This document shows, piece after piece, positions 43,801-50,648 of a stretch of DNA of 64,000 nucleotides (position 1 is its first letter; each line of letters starts with the position of its first letter). The DNA comes from Candidatus Eiseniibacteriota bacterium. GTDB taxonomy: Bacteria > Eisenbacteria > RBG-16-71-46 > CAIMUX01. The position numbers and the translations under genes were made by a program. The stretch covers positions 1 to 64,000 of the forward strand of contig JACKCR010000010.1 of NCBI GenBank assembly GCA_020633975.1, given 5' to 3'. The notes beneath the pieces are model-generated. The model searched no databases. It saw only the letters and a list, made by a program, of their open reading frames with translations, and was not told where the DNA came from.

Positions 43801-46201
43801 GTTCGGCGCGGACGCTCGAGAGGCGCTGCGTGTTGTCTGCGATCAACGCCCGAAGGTGGACGCGTTCGGTGTCCTGAGTGATGGCCGTCGGCCCCACGTG
43901 GACGATGAGCGGCGCCGTGTCATCGCGCCCGACGTAGAAGCTGTGTGCGGCCGCGGGAGCGTTCTCCGGAGACACGCTCACGTCGCCGAACTGATTCGTG
44001 AACGACCAGTAGTAGTGGATCGTGCTGCCTTCCGGGGGGCTCGGGATCAGCGCCGTCCATTCGCCGGACGCCGGCCCCTGTGTGAGCTCCGCTCTCTCGA
44101 ACGTGTTCCCGCCGTCCGTGCTATGGAAGAACGACGCACCCGAACTCCCGATTGGAACGAGCGTGAGGATCCGTACGGAGATCGGGACAAAGGCTCCCGG
44201 TGCTTCGACGTCGGGCAGGACAGCGCCGGAGAGGTCGATGGAGTAGTCCCCGATGCCGTGCGCACGGAAGGCACGCACGATCTGGTCGACGTGCGGAGTT
44301 CCGTTGAAGAGGTCTGCATCGTCGTCGTCCACGATGAGGAGGTCCGTGAAGTAATCGTCGAAGGTCTTGGACCTGCCGTAGCACGCGTAGTGCCAGAGAC
44401 GATCGGCGACTTCCTTTCCAACGGCGGTCCGCAGGTCCCAGAGCGCACCCGCGATGATGAGACCGTCTCTGTGAACCTCACCAACGATGTCGTCCGGGAA
44501 GACGCGGTCGATCTCGATGTCTCGAAGAAGGGTTCCCGGTCCGCGGAAGCTCCGGCCGATGACTGGGTCGTTGCGGATCGTCGCAGCGAAGTAGTCGGAG
44601 AACCCTTCGTGCATCGTCCGCGAAGCGCTGAACGGTGCGTAGGTGAACTCCGTGACCGCGTGGCCGTACTCGTGGTAGATGACGTCGGCGATACGGCCGG
44701 TCGCGTTGCATCCTCCGCCCTCCGCATAGAAGTTGACGCGGGTGCCGTTCCAGTACGCGTTACACGTCCCGGTCACGTCGTCGACCACAGCCAGCATGGG
44801 AACGTCGAGCTCGGTGAGCCCGTCTCCCGGATCGATCTCGCGGATCGATTGGTACGCGACGTTCGCGTGGAAGTAGACGTCACGATCGCTCTCGAGTGAG
44901 TTCTGGGGCCCCCAGGTCAGCACCGGGCCTAGTGGGTCGCCGTCCGGATCCGGGAGCTGGACCTCCACCTCGTCGGCCGGAGTGGCGAGCCCGAAGCGCG
45001 CGTTCTGCACGAAGACCCGCTCCCCCGAGAGAGCAGCAGAGAGCTGATAGGTTCCAGGTGGCACGTCGACCTGCATGAGGCCGTCTTGGTCCGTCGCCCC
45101 GCTCTGGTCGACGGACTCGTTCCGCAGCCGGTAGCGGACCTCGGGCATTCCCACGGTCGCGGGTGCGTCTCCGGGTTCGGACCATTCGATGGTGCCGAGA
45201 ATCGCGCCTTCGAACGTCTCGGAGTGGAGCTGACTCGTCCTTCCCAGGATGGCACCCGTTTCGCCGTCGACGAGCACGTCATAGCGCCCGACCGGCGACT
45301 CGCATTGAAAGCGGAGATTCCAGACGGGCACGAAGTCGAAACTCGCGCCGTTCGAGAAGAGAGGGGCGCTTCCGTCGGCGAGATGGAGCGGATACCAAGC
45401 CCGCTCGCTCACTTCCCATTTCGTCACCCGAGTATCCGCCGGCATGCCCGAGAGCGCGGCGGCCTTCGCGCCCTGCATCGAAATCCACCGTGGCGAAGCG
45501 TGACTCCCCCGCGTCTCGCTCTGAAGGCGCAGCGGATTGGGCGCGAACACGTCCGATCCCGCCAACCGCAGTCGCCCCTGCGTGTCCCACTGGAAGACGA
45601 CGTGGCTTTCGAGAACGGGCAAGCCATCCACCGCCTGGCGACAGTGGACGTAGGTGAGCTCCCCGGCGCGATCGACAGCGGCAACGAGCAGATCGTCCTC
45701 GGCCACACCGACGAGTGACGGATGCGTCCGCGCGACGAACCTGGACGCCGCGACGGGATCCGCGATCGTGCTCGCGAGGGCGACGCCGGAGGAAGGAAGC
45801 CGGTGCGGAGGAATCGCGACGTCGCCCAGACCCTTCGCTTCCACGTCTGCGAGCAAGGAGGAGACGCGGGGCAAATCGAACAAGGCCGAGGGCGTGACCC
45901 CCTGCGACTCTAGCGTGAGCGCGGCCTCGTCTCGCGCCGCTTGGGAGACGTCCCACCGCGTGTACTCAGCCCGTCGGGGCGGGTGGACTTCGAACGGATC
46001 GACCGCGGTCGAGGGAGCCACAGCGAGGCCCGTGCGGGGAGTCAGCGCCATGGCCACCAGCGCGAAGGCGATCAAAGGCGGCGAAACCGGGTTCAACGAG
46101 CGGATACGCAAGACCGCGCCGGCAAAGCGCGAGGCGTAGTGGGAGAGGGAGCGCGCGCCGAGGCCCAGGGGGCGCCGAACCGTACGAATCCGGTCGTGCA
46201 T
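40859..46201 (-). CDS. Giant secreted M36-type metalloprotease with FlgD-like end
   Basis: 1780 residues, ATG with AGGAGA about 6 nt upstream. Signal region LIAFALVAMALTPRTGLAV. A propeptide-like part (residues ~60-330) includes YVHCRQAVDGLPVLESHVVFQWD and VPVWNLRFQC. Catalytic HEYGH near residue 510 in VIYHEYGHAVTEF, followed by HEGFSDYFAA, as in M36/thermolysin-like clan MA enzymes. Behind it come MAM-like and fibronectin-type strands, a domain containing DLSIVDGADERVELTWRAPTG (FN3-like), further Ig-like repeats, an unusual Ser/Tyr/Glu/Asp-rich spacer (YESDYESEYQSLLDEP) and a FlgD-like domain (VKLEVFDVNGRRRVLL, SGVYWMRLA) ending RTVRILRVK. Larger than usual M36 members because of added adhesive repeats. 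Confidence 0.88.
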   Translation of the reverse strand: MHDRIRTVRRPLGLGARSLSHYASRFAGAVLRIRSLNPVSPPLIAFALVAMALTPRTGLAVAPSTAVDPFEVHPPRRAEYTRWDVSQAARDEAALTLESQGVTPSALFDLPRVSSLLADVEAKGLGDVAIPPHRLPSSGVALASTIADPVAASRFVARTHPSLVGVAEDDLLVAAVDRAGELTYVHCRQAVDGLPVLESHVVFQWDTQGRLRLAGSDVFAPNPLRLQSETRGSHASPRWISMQGAKAAALSGMPADTRVTKWEVSERAWYPLHLADGSAPLFSNGASFDFVPVWNLRFQCESPVGRYDVLVDGETGAILGRTSQLHSETFEGAILGTIEWSEPGDAPATVGMPEVRYRLRNESVDQSGATDQDGLMQVDVPPGTYQLSAALSGERVFVQNARFGLATPADEVEVQLPDPDGDPLGPVLTWGPQNSLESDRDVYFHANVAYQSIREIDPGDGLTELDVPMLAVVDDVTGTCNAYWNGTRVNFYAEGGGCNATGRIADVIYHEYGHAVTEFTYAPFSASRTMHEGFSDYFAATIRNDPVIGRSFRGPGTLLRDIEIDRVFPDDIVGEVHRDGLIIAGALWDLRTAVGKEVADRLWHYACYGRSKTFDDYFTDLLIVDDDDADLFNGTPHVDQIVRAFRAHGIGDYSIDLSGAVLPDVEAPGAFVPISVRILTLVPIGSSGASFFHSTDGGNTFERAELTQGPASGEWTALIPSPPEGSTIHYYWSFTNQFGDVSVSPENAPAAAHSFYVGRDDTAPLIVHVGPTAITQDTERVHLRALIADNTQRLSSVRAELSVGGGPITAVPMTIRPVNGLLQPQGVGTVAFGEFMEYQADLALPNLAGVDRIEYRILADDSAVTTNTGSAPLSGFFLVPVRRGWAGDFESEPGPLEATGDWEWGEAGSGLSWSGSRVWATNLDGTYSNATESFLTLGPIDLTDYERARFEFRHRYRFEKGYDGAEIEIRTDGSNVWGSATPEGGYPGSNVDALDSAGYTGDNDEWERVLVPLDYYLGDVVWIRLRAASEAAVADLGWYVDDMAVLEAQAHIDPKDLSIVDGADERVELTWRAPTGVDLTTSRWLGFHIYRRELGQERDREIRLTGSPLRNLRFVDTAGLVNGTTYIYRITTVHDDGESLGAEGHGRPYAASVSVDEGSIGMNVADYLPVTRTFGVRNLGSGLLDFDVLLADPGKTADETVARYVAHEEGERVLLVDDPSEGDTTTDISRVYAEEATTDAGRVLRFTIEGEWDDPHTQWGGLIAFDTDGDLSTSQNDFSLPWGGVVNLGYEYFLLFGGVLSQVGFSDPSIFAVVLDVRSRSQYAVLADVEFPTDGSIQIDLPRILIGDPQQFRFQLVAGGRVDLPASDFVPDLPRATEWFRRTPKHGQAIGTASGRIDVTFDNPHAPAGTYRANLLILSNDRATPELSVPITVQVNRTTPPPTLFSQSIFPGVRGMEIRFVPSPALPTTSVGIERQDSNGDWVRLERSPLLPDEHGVYSFLDRFVAVGTSYRYRIPIEFEGGSSHAYGPLEAIFAPIGTPQTFPAELPAFALGSNSEGLELEFEVPEVFDPLDGVWIDRRPVGSDDSQSERMTGSSTGESPPSMGAIPTYQPERQSDYESDYESEYQSLLDEPLFPAEDRRIRFLDPWATPFNDGVEPGVEYEYRIRIELPDDTAQYLQAGRFEVPLPTELRLLSPRPSPFRNEVVLRFDLPTAQQVKLEVFDVNGRRRVLLEEGPRTAGTHQLVWDGRDGHGDPIESGVYWMRLATAGEARTVRILRVK

Positions 46202-46426
46202 GGGGGTCTCCTGACCGAAACGGAGATGGCTGCTCCGTAAAGCCCCCGGCAGAGCACCAAAGCCAACGGCAGGATAGCACTAGATCGGGAGGAAGGGATA
46301 TCCCGGCGATCTCCGGCGCGCGGCGTGGCGACGCGGTCCTCGGAGGCCCCGTCACGACACGTCGCCCCACCGGTCGACCTCGAAGCGGCAGCGATCGTGA
46401 CGGGCCGGCCGCCAAACGCGCGTAAC

Positions 46427-47647
46427 TCAGCTGATGTCCCACCACGGGACGATGAGATGGGATCGGTGGCGACGCCGCTCGTCACCCCCCGTTACGACGA
46501 CACCTCGGTCGTCGCCCGAGAGAGCCACGTAGCGGTCGAGCTCTCGGAACGCATCGTCCGGCAGGGTCTGTCCGGACTTCACCTCGATCGGGAGCCGGGA
46601 TGTTCCCTGGTCGATCAAAAGGTCGATCTCTCCCTGCCGGTCGCGCCAGAAGTAGATCCGTTCCCGAACCCCATGGTGGAGGAAGCACTTCTTGAACTCC
46701 GCGTAGACGAAGCTCTCGAAGATCGAGCCGCGGAGAGGGTGTGTCCAAAGTTCGCTTGCCGTTCGGATTCCGAGTAGGAAGCACAACAGACCGGAATCGA
46801 GGAAGTGCAGTTTGGGCGACTTCACGATTCGCTTCGAGAAGTTCTGGTGATGCGGCTGCACGAGGTCGAGCACATAGCTCGCACGGAGAATCGAGATCCA
46901 CTTCTTCGCGGTGACGTGACTGACTCCCGCATCGTTTCCGAGCGAGGAGAGGTTGAGAAGACCTCCCGTGCGTCCAGCGCACAATGCGACGAACCGAGTG
47001 AATGCGTCGAGATCACCTACCCCGGAGAGGAGGCGGACATCTCTTTCGACGTAGGTTCTCAGATAGCTGTCGAGCCAGACCTGAGGCTCGATGCCGCGGT
47101 CGTGAATCCGGGGGAAGAGCCCGGCGAACAGCAGCTCGCCAAGAGGCCAGGCGTTCGTCTTCTCCGAGTTCGTTTGCTTCGAGTCCTCCGCTGGATGGCT
47201 GACTTGCCTGGCGAGATCGTCAGGTTCGCGAGCATCGCGTCCGAAGAGTTCGGCCACGGAGAAGGGGAGCAGCTCCAGCACCGATGTCCGTCCGGCCAGG
47301 GATTGTGAGATCCGTTCCGAGAGGAGGAAGTTCTGTGACCCGGCCAGGATCAGTGGGCCGGAGCGTTCCTCGTCCACGAACCGTTGGATGTAGGAGAACA
47401 GGCCCGGTGCATTCTGGACCTCGTCGAGGATCGCACCGGTCTTGCCGGCCAGTTCCCCGAGGAATCCGGCCGGGTCCTCCTCCGCCAACCGCCGCGTCGC
47501 GAGTTCTTCGAGCGACACGTACTGGAAGTCAGGGAACGTATCTCTCGCCAAGGTCGTCTTCCCGGACTGGCGCGGTCCGGTCAGAAAGACGACGGGGAAC
47601 TCCTGGGCGCGCCGGGAGAGGACGGGGGCAAGGGTTCTCGGAATCAC
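46427..47647 (-). CDS. AAA+ ATPase with DUF4143 domain
   Basis: 406 residues from a GTG at 47647 (V65 of a longer frame that runs into the inverted repeat). Walker A in FLTGPRQSGKTTLAR, Walker B in GAILDEVQNA, then LILAGSQNFLLSERISQSLAGRTSVLELLPFS, the conserved AAA_14 linker, and a C-terminal DUF4143 (FIESFVYAEFKK-like, RQGEIDLLIDQ, IEVKSGQT) with a PD-(D/E)xK-like EID...EVK pattern. These proteins are widespread, often in patchy copy number, and of unclear function, sometimes linked to toxin-like or restriction-like activity. A perfect inverted repeat precedes it. Appears complete. Confidence 0.85.
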   Translation of the reverse strand: MIPRTLAPVLSRRAQEFPVVFLTGPRQSGKTTLARDTFPDFQYVSLEELATRRLAEEDPAGFLGELAGKTGAILDEVQNAPGLFSYIQRFVDEERSGPLILAGSQNFLLSERISQSLAGRTSVLELLPFSVAELFGRDAREPDDLARQVSHPAEDSKQTNSEKTNAWPLGELLFAGLFPRIHDRGIEPQVWLDSYLRTYVERDVRLLSGVGDLDAFTRFVALCAGRTGGLLNLSSLGNDAGVSHVTAKKWISILRASYVLDLVQPHHQNFSKRIVKSPKLHFLDSGLLCFLLGIRTASELWTHPLRGSIFESFVYAEFKKCFLHHGVRERIYFWRDRQGEIDLLIDQGTSRLPIEVKSGQTLPDDAFRELDRYVALSGDDRGVVVTGGDERRRHRSHLIVPWWDIS

Positions 47648-47708
47648 GGCACCTGTCCCTGTTGGAGTGGCGAAACTCACTGTCAGTAAGTAGGATACAG
47701 GCGGTCTT

Positions 47709-47739
47709 GCCAAATTGAAAGTCGCAGTTTCAATTTGGC
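47709..47739. promoter_or_regulatory. Perfect 12-bp inverted repeat upstream of the AAA+ ATPase
   Basis: GCCAAATTGAAA (47709-47720) and its exact complement TTTCAATTTGGC (47728-47739) flank a 7-bp spacer, 62 bp before the GTG of the ATPase gene, in an AT-rich island. Candidate operator or a remnant recombination end; autoregulation is possible. Confidence 0.5.
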
Positions 47740-47773
47740 CAGAGCTTTGGGGCGGGCGCCGGGCCGAATGGCG

Positions 47774-47825
47774 TGGCAGCCGGCAGTGCAGGGGATCGAG
47801 ACCCCGAAGGCGATTCTCGTCATCT
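47774..47825 (+). pseudogene. Fragment of a DODA-type dioxygenase gene
   Basis: 52 bp align without indels to 48513-48564 inside the intact dioxygenase gene, with 44 of 52 bases identical by eye and an identical run of 23 bp that encodes GIETPKA. No further homology is evident on either side. The piece is a decayed partial duplicate of the downstream gene and is not expected to be functional. Confidence 0.75.
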
Positions 47826-47921
47826 ACACTATGTACCACGAGTCGATCAGAGCAACCGTCGGCAGTCTCGACCCGGTTCTCGATTCATCCGGCGGTACCC
47901 GAACCTCGAGGGGGTGAACCC

Positions 47922-48026
47922 ATGTCCAAAGTGAATTGGCTCTCGCTCGAACCGCCGCAGAGCCGCGCGATCCGTCTGGTCCTGGCGCTCATCGCACTCG
48001 GCACCGCTCTCTGGCTCGTCCGCTAG
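47922..48026 (+). CDS. Small single-pass membrane peptide (34 residues)
   Basis: ATG with GAGGGGG 6-7 nt upstream. The peptide is MSKVNWLSLEPP followed by a hydrophobic helix of about 18 residues (IRLVLALIALGTALWLV) and an Arg at the end, which looks like a small membrane protein with a positive C-terminus. It lies between the dioxygenase fragment and the dioxygenase gene. I do not recognise it. Coding is supported by the clear ribosome site and the sensible topology, not by homology. Confidence 0.5.
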   Translation: MSKVNWLSLEPPQSRAIRLVLALIALGTALWLVR

Positions 48027-48207
48027 GGCGACGCCATGGAAGCGAGTAGGTGACGTTGCGGTGACACTCCGAAACGTTCGATCGGCCGCGTCCTCCGCTA
48101 GGGTCCAGGGCAATCGTTGATCCGGGGCCTCTAGTAACCGGACCGCACCTCTCGCCATCTACGAGCCGGAGCAGCGACCCAGAGACCCCTTCCTCTCGAT
48201 TGGGCCC

Positions 48208-48252
48208 CTCCCGAGTCGCATCCTCCCGAGTCGCATCCTCCCGAGTCGCTTC
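48208..48252. repeat. Three tandem 15-bp repeats before the dioxygenase gene
   Basis: CTCCCGAGTCGCATC occurs at 48208 and 48223 and as CTCCCGAGTCGCTTC at 48238, with no gap. They lie 57 bp before the TTG start and could bind a regulator or be simple slippage. Copy number is likely to vary. Confidence 0.75.
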
Positions 48253-48308
48253 CTCCGGAACAGCGTGAGGGCGCGAAACGCATCAGAGCCGGCCGAAAGG
48301 GAGTCCCC

Positions 48309-49205
48309 TTGCACCGACGTAGCTTTCTCAAGAAGACCGGCGCCCTTTCCGGCCTCGTAGCCGGCAGTGTGGCGACAGGCCTCACCGGATCACGGAGCCT
48401 AGCCATGGAAGAACTGCTCAGCGGCAAGCCACAGTCCGATCGGATGCCCGTCCTCTTCGTCGGTCACGGCAACCCGATGAACGCGATCGAGACGAACGAC
48501 TGGACGCGTGGCTGGCAGGACGCCGTTCGTGGGATCGAGACCCCGAAGGCGATCCTCGTCATCTCCGCGCACTGGCTCACTCCCGGGAAGACCCAGGTCA
48601 CCGCCATGGACGCGCCACGAACGATCCATGATTTCGGCGGATTCCCGGACGAACTCTTCGCGCAGCAGTACCCGGCGCCGGGATCGCCCGAGATGGCGGA
48701 AGCGACGATCGAGCTGGTGCGGAAGGCACACGTCGAGCCCGATCTCGAGTGGGGACTCGATCACGGCGCGTGGTCGGTGCTTCTTCCGATGTTCCCGGAC
48801 GCGGACATCCCGGTCTATCAGCTCAGCATCGACTACGCGGCGTCACCCGAGACGCTGTTCGAACTCGCGAAGGATCTCCGGCCGCTCCGCGACCGCGGCG
48901 TGCTCGTGATCGGCTCAGGCAACCTCGTCCACAACCTGAGACAGATGCGGATGTCGGGCGCACCGTACGACTGGGCCGTGGAGTTCGAGACGAAGATGGC
49001 GGAGGCGATCGAGAGCGGCGATCCCAAGCCGTTGGTCGAAGTCCAGAAGCTCGGGAGGATCGCGCAGCTGGCGCACCCGACGTATGACCACTTCCTTCCG
49101 GTGCTCTACTCGCTAGCGCTGCGGGATCCGGGTGAGGAGGCGACGCTCTTCAATCGTGGGATCGATCTGGCTTCGGTTTCGATGTTGAGTTTCCGGCTCG
49201 GGTAG
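48309..49205 (+). CDS. 4,5-DOPA-dioxygenase-like extradiol dioxygenase (DODA/YgiD family), Tat-exported
   Basis: 298 residues from a TTG start with AGGGAG 5-6 nt upstream. It begins with a Tat signal (HRRSFLKKTGALSGL), so it is predicted to be folded in the cytoplasm and exported. The family fold is evident: GHGNPMNAI, ILVISAHW, GGFPDELF, LDHGAWSVLLPMFP, SGNLVHNL and HPTYDHFLPVLY, whose His residues match the metal ligands of YgiD. It would open catechol-type rings using Fe or Zn. A decayed partial copy lies upstream. The Tat leader is unusual compared with cytoplasmic YgiD. Confidence 0.85.
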   Translation: MHRRSFLKKTGALSGLVAGSVATGLTGSRSLAMEELLSGKPQSDRMPVLFVGHGNPMNAIETNDWTRGWQDAVRGIETPKAILVISAHWLTPGKTQVTAMDAPRTIHDFGGFPDELFAQQYPAPGSPEMAEATIELVRKAHVEPDLEWGLDHGAWSVLLPMFPDADIPVYQLSIDYAASPETLFELAKDLRPLRDRGVLVIGSGNLVHNLRQMRMSGAPYDWAVEFETKMAEAIESGDPKPLVEVQKLGRIAQLAHPTYDHFLPVLYSLALRDPGEEATLFNRGIDLASVSMLSFRLG

Positions 49206-49303
49206 GGTCCGGCGGCGACACGAGCGCGCTCTACCGCGCCCGTAGTTGGGCACCCCAACCCCGTGGGGTCTCTCCAAGCGCAACCCGTGCTAGGATCCCG
49301 TTC

Positions 49304-49741
49304 ATGAGGAGCGTCAGCGAAGAGAATCCGATCGCGATGTCGGAACTGCAGGTCATGGCAGAAGGTCGATTCGGCTCACCAGACGCGTCTGGTTCTCCGA
49401 TGAGCGACCTGGCGCACAAGGAACTCGCTGACGGAAGATGGTGGAACCTCACCCTCGCCGAACAGCTGGGGAACGTCGGGAGCGAGGTCAGCCGCGCCCT
49501 CAAATGGCAGCACCGCAATCCGCGGATCTCTCGAGGCGCCCTGGACCGCGCTCTCGAACTCCTCGACCTCACCCTTGGTGACCCGCGACATCGCGAGTCG
49601 GTCGCGCGGCTTCGAGAGATCGCGCGCGCGAGGGAGGTCGTCGTCGACTTCTTGGCCGGCACCAACGAGTACGGCTCGACGGACACCTCTCTCCAACGCT
49701 ACTTCGATGCCTACGCTATCGCGGCCCGTCGGGCACGATAG
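49304..49741 (+). CDS. Conserved hypothetical protein
   Basis: 145 residues, ATG with AGGA 8 nt upstream. The sequence HKELADGRWWNLTLAEQLGNVGSEVSRALKW, then ALDRALELLDLTLGDPRHR, LREIARAREVVVDFLAGTNEYGS and LQRYFDAYAIAAR, matches a widely distributed all-alpha family known only as hypothetical, found in several bacterial phyla and archaea. No catalytic motif. Its start might also be the ATG at 49337. It sits in a disordered area between the dioxygenase and a broken gene. Confidence 0.75.
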   Translation: MRSVSEENPIAMSELQVMAEGRFGSPDASGSPMSDLAHKELADGRWWNLTLAEQLGNVGSEVSRALKWQHRNPRISRGALDRALELLDLTLGDPRHRESVARLREIARAREVVVDFLAGTNEYGSTDTSLQRYFDAYAIAARRAR

Positions 49742-49876
49742 CTTCGTTCTCTCTACTTCCCTCGCCCCCTTCGGTAGAGCAACTTCATCCGTCCCCAGCT
49801 CGACTCCGTGGTCGGCACGGGATCCATCGGGGTCGCGCTTGGTGCCCGCCCGCGCCTCGTACTACCTGCGAGACGC

Positions 49877-50437
49877 ATGAGCCGACCCAGCCGTTTCTCA
49901 GCCGATTGCACCCGGCGCCTTCGCTTCGCCGTCAATGCGCGCCCCTGGCTTGCGTTCGCGGTGTTCGCCGCGGTGCTGGTGATTCCACTCGTGACGTTCG
50001 TAGGTCTCGATCGACCGGTCTGGGCGGACGAAGTGGGGTACTTCGCCACCGTACGCTACTTCGGGGACCACTTCCGCTTCGCGACGCTTGCCGACTACGA
50101 TCAGGTGACGCTGCCGCTGGCCTACTTCGTCTATGCGGCTTGGGGAAAGGTCGTCGGCTTCGACTTGTCTTCTCTCCGGATCCTGAGCCTCGTGCTCGCT
50201 GTCTCCACGTTTGCGCTGCCGTTCGGTCTGAATCACGACCTACATCACGTTCGGAGCCCTCTACGCTGCTCCTCTCGCGCTCGTGCTTTGGAGCCGCTTG
50301 GCGCGGGAGAAAGCAGTCATCCTCGGCTGCTTCCTGGCGTCGGTGTGGTACGCACTCTACCCGGTGCAGCCGTCGTTCGTCTCTCTACATGGTCGCCACG
50401 TCGAGACCGTGGGATACGCGCACCGTGCGATGAGGGC
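49877..50437 (+). pseudogene. Broken GT39-like membrane glycosyltransferase
   Basis: From 49877 the frame MSRPSRFSADC... encodes a first helix, the GT-C acidic motif region RPVWADEVGYFATVRYF and TM segments up to VLAVSTFALPF (near 50230). The frame then changes: from 50238 another phase encodes TYITFGALYAAPLALVLWSR and ILGCFLASVWYALYPVQPSF, a C-terminal-looking part. About 300 residues typical of the family are missing between the two parts. A frameshift plus an internal deletion make this a pseudogene; the strong membrane character of both pieces supports one ancestor. Confidence 0.65.
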
Positions 50438-50568
50438 AGGATCATGTCCACACGCCTTCGGCATGGGGACGCCGTGTAGGAACGTGAGGATCTCGTAGTT
50501 CACGGGCGGAGCCAGACAGCTCGTCAACTTCAACAATGTACCCATACGAGCACAGTCGAGCCAATAGA

Positions 50569-50598
50569 TTGACCGGGGCCGAAACCACAACGTATCCT
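50569..50598 (+). promoter_or_regulatory. Candidate promoter for the triple beta-helix gene
   Basis: TTGACC (50569-50574) and TATCCT (50593-50598) are 18 bp apart, about 50 bp before the TTG start of the next gene. Moderate match to a sigma-70 promoter. Confidence 0.3.
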
Positions 50599-50648
50599 CG
50601 ACCCGCGTCGCTTCTCGACCCAGCTCCGACGAGACTGGAGGTCGCTCC

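Noticed and set aside
42800-44899. 699-codon open frame opposite the giant M36 protease
   Set aside because: Antisense shadow; the M36 frame carries HEYGH and the C-terminal domain.
46202-46426. Possible gene or terminator in the gap between the giant protease and the AAA+ gene
   Set aside because: No convincing frame, hairpin with T-tract or RNA structure could be seen in these 225 bp.
47735-47917. 60-codon frame around the dioxygenase fragment as a gene
   Set aside because: Only 17 codons match the dioxygenase and the rest is unrelated; no ribosome site. Treated as a remnant.
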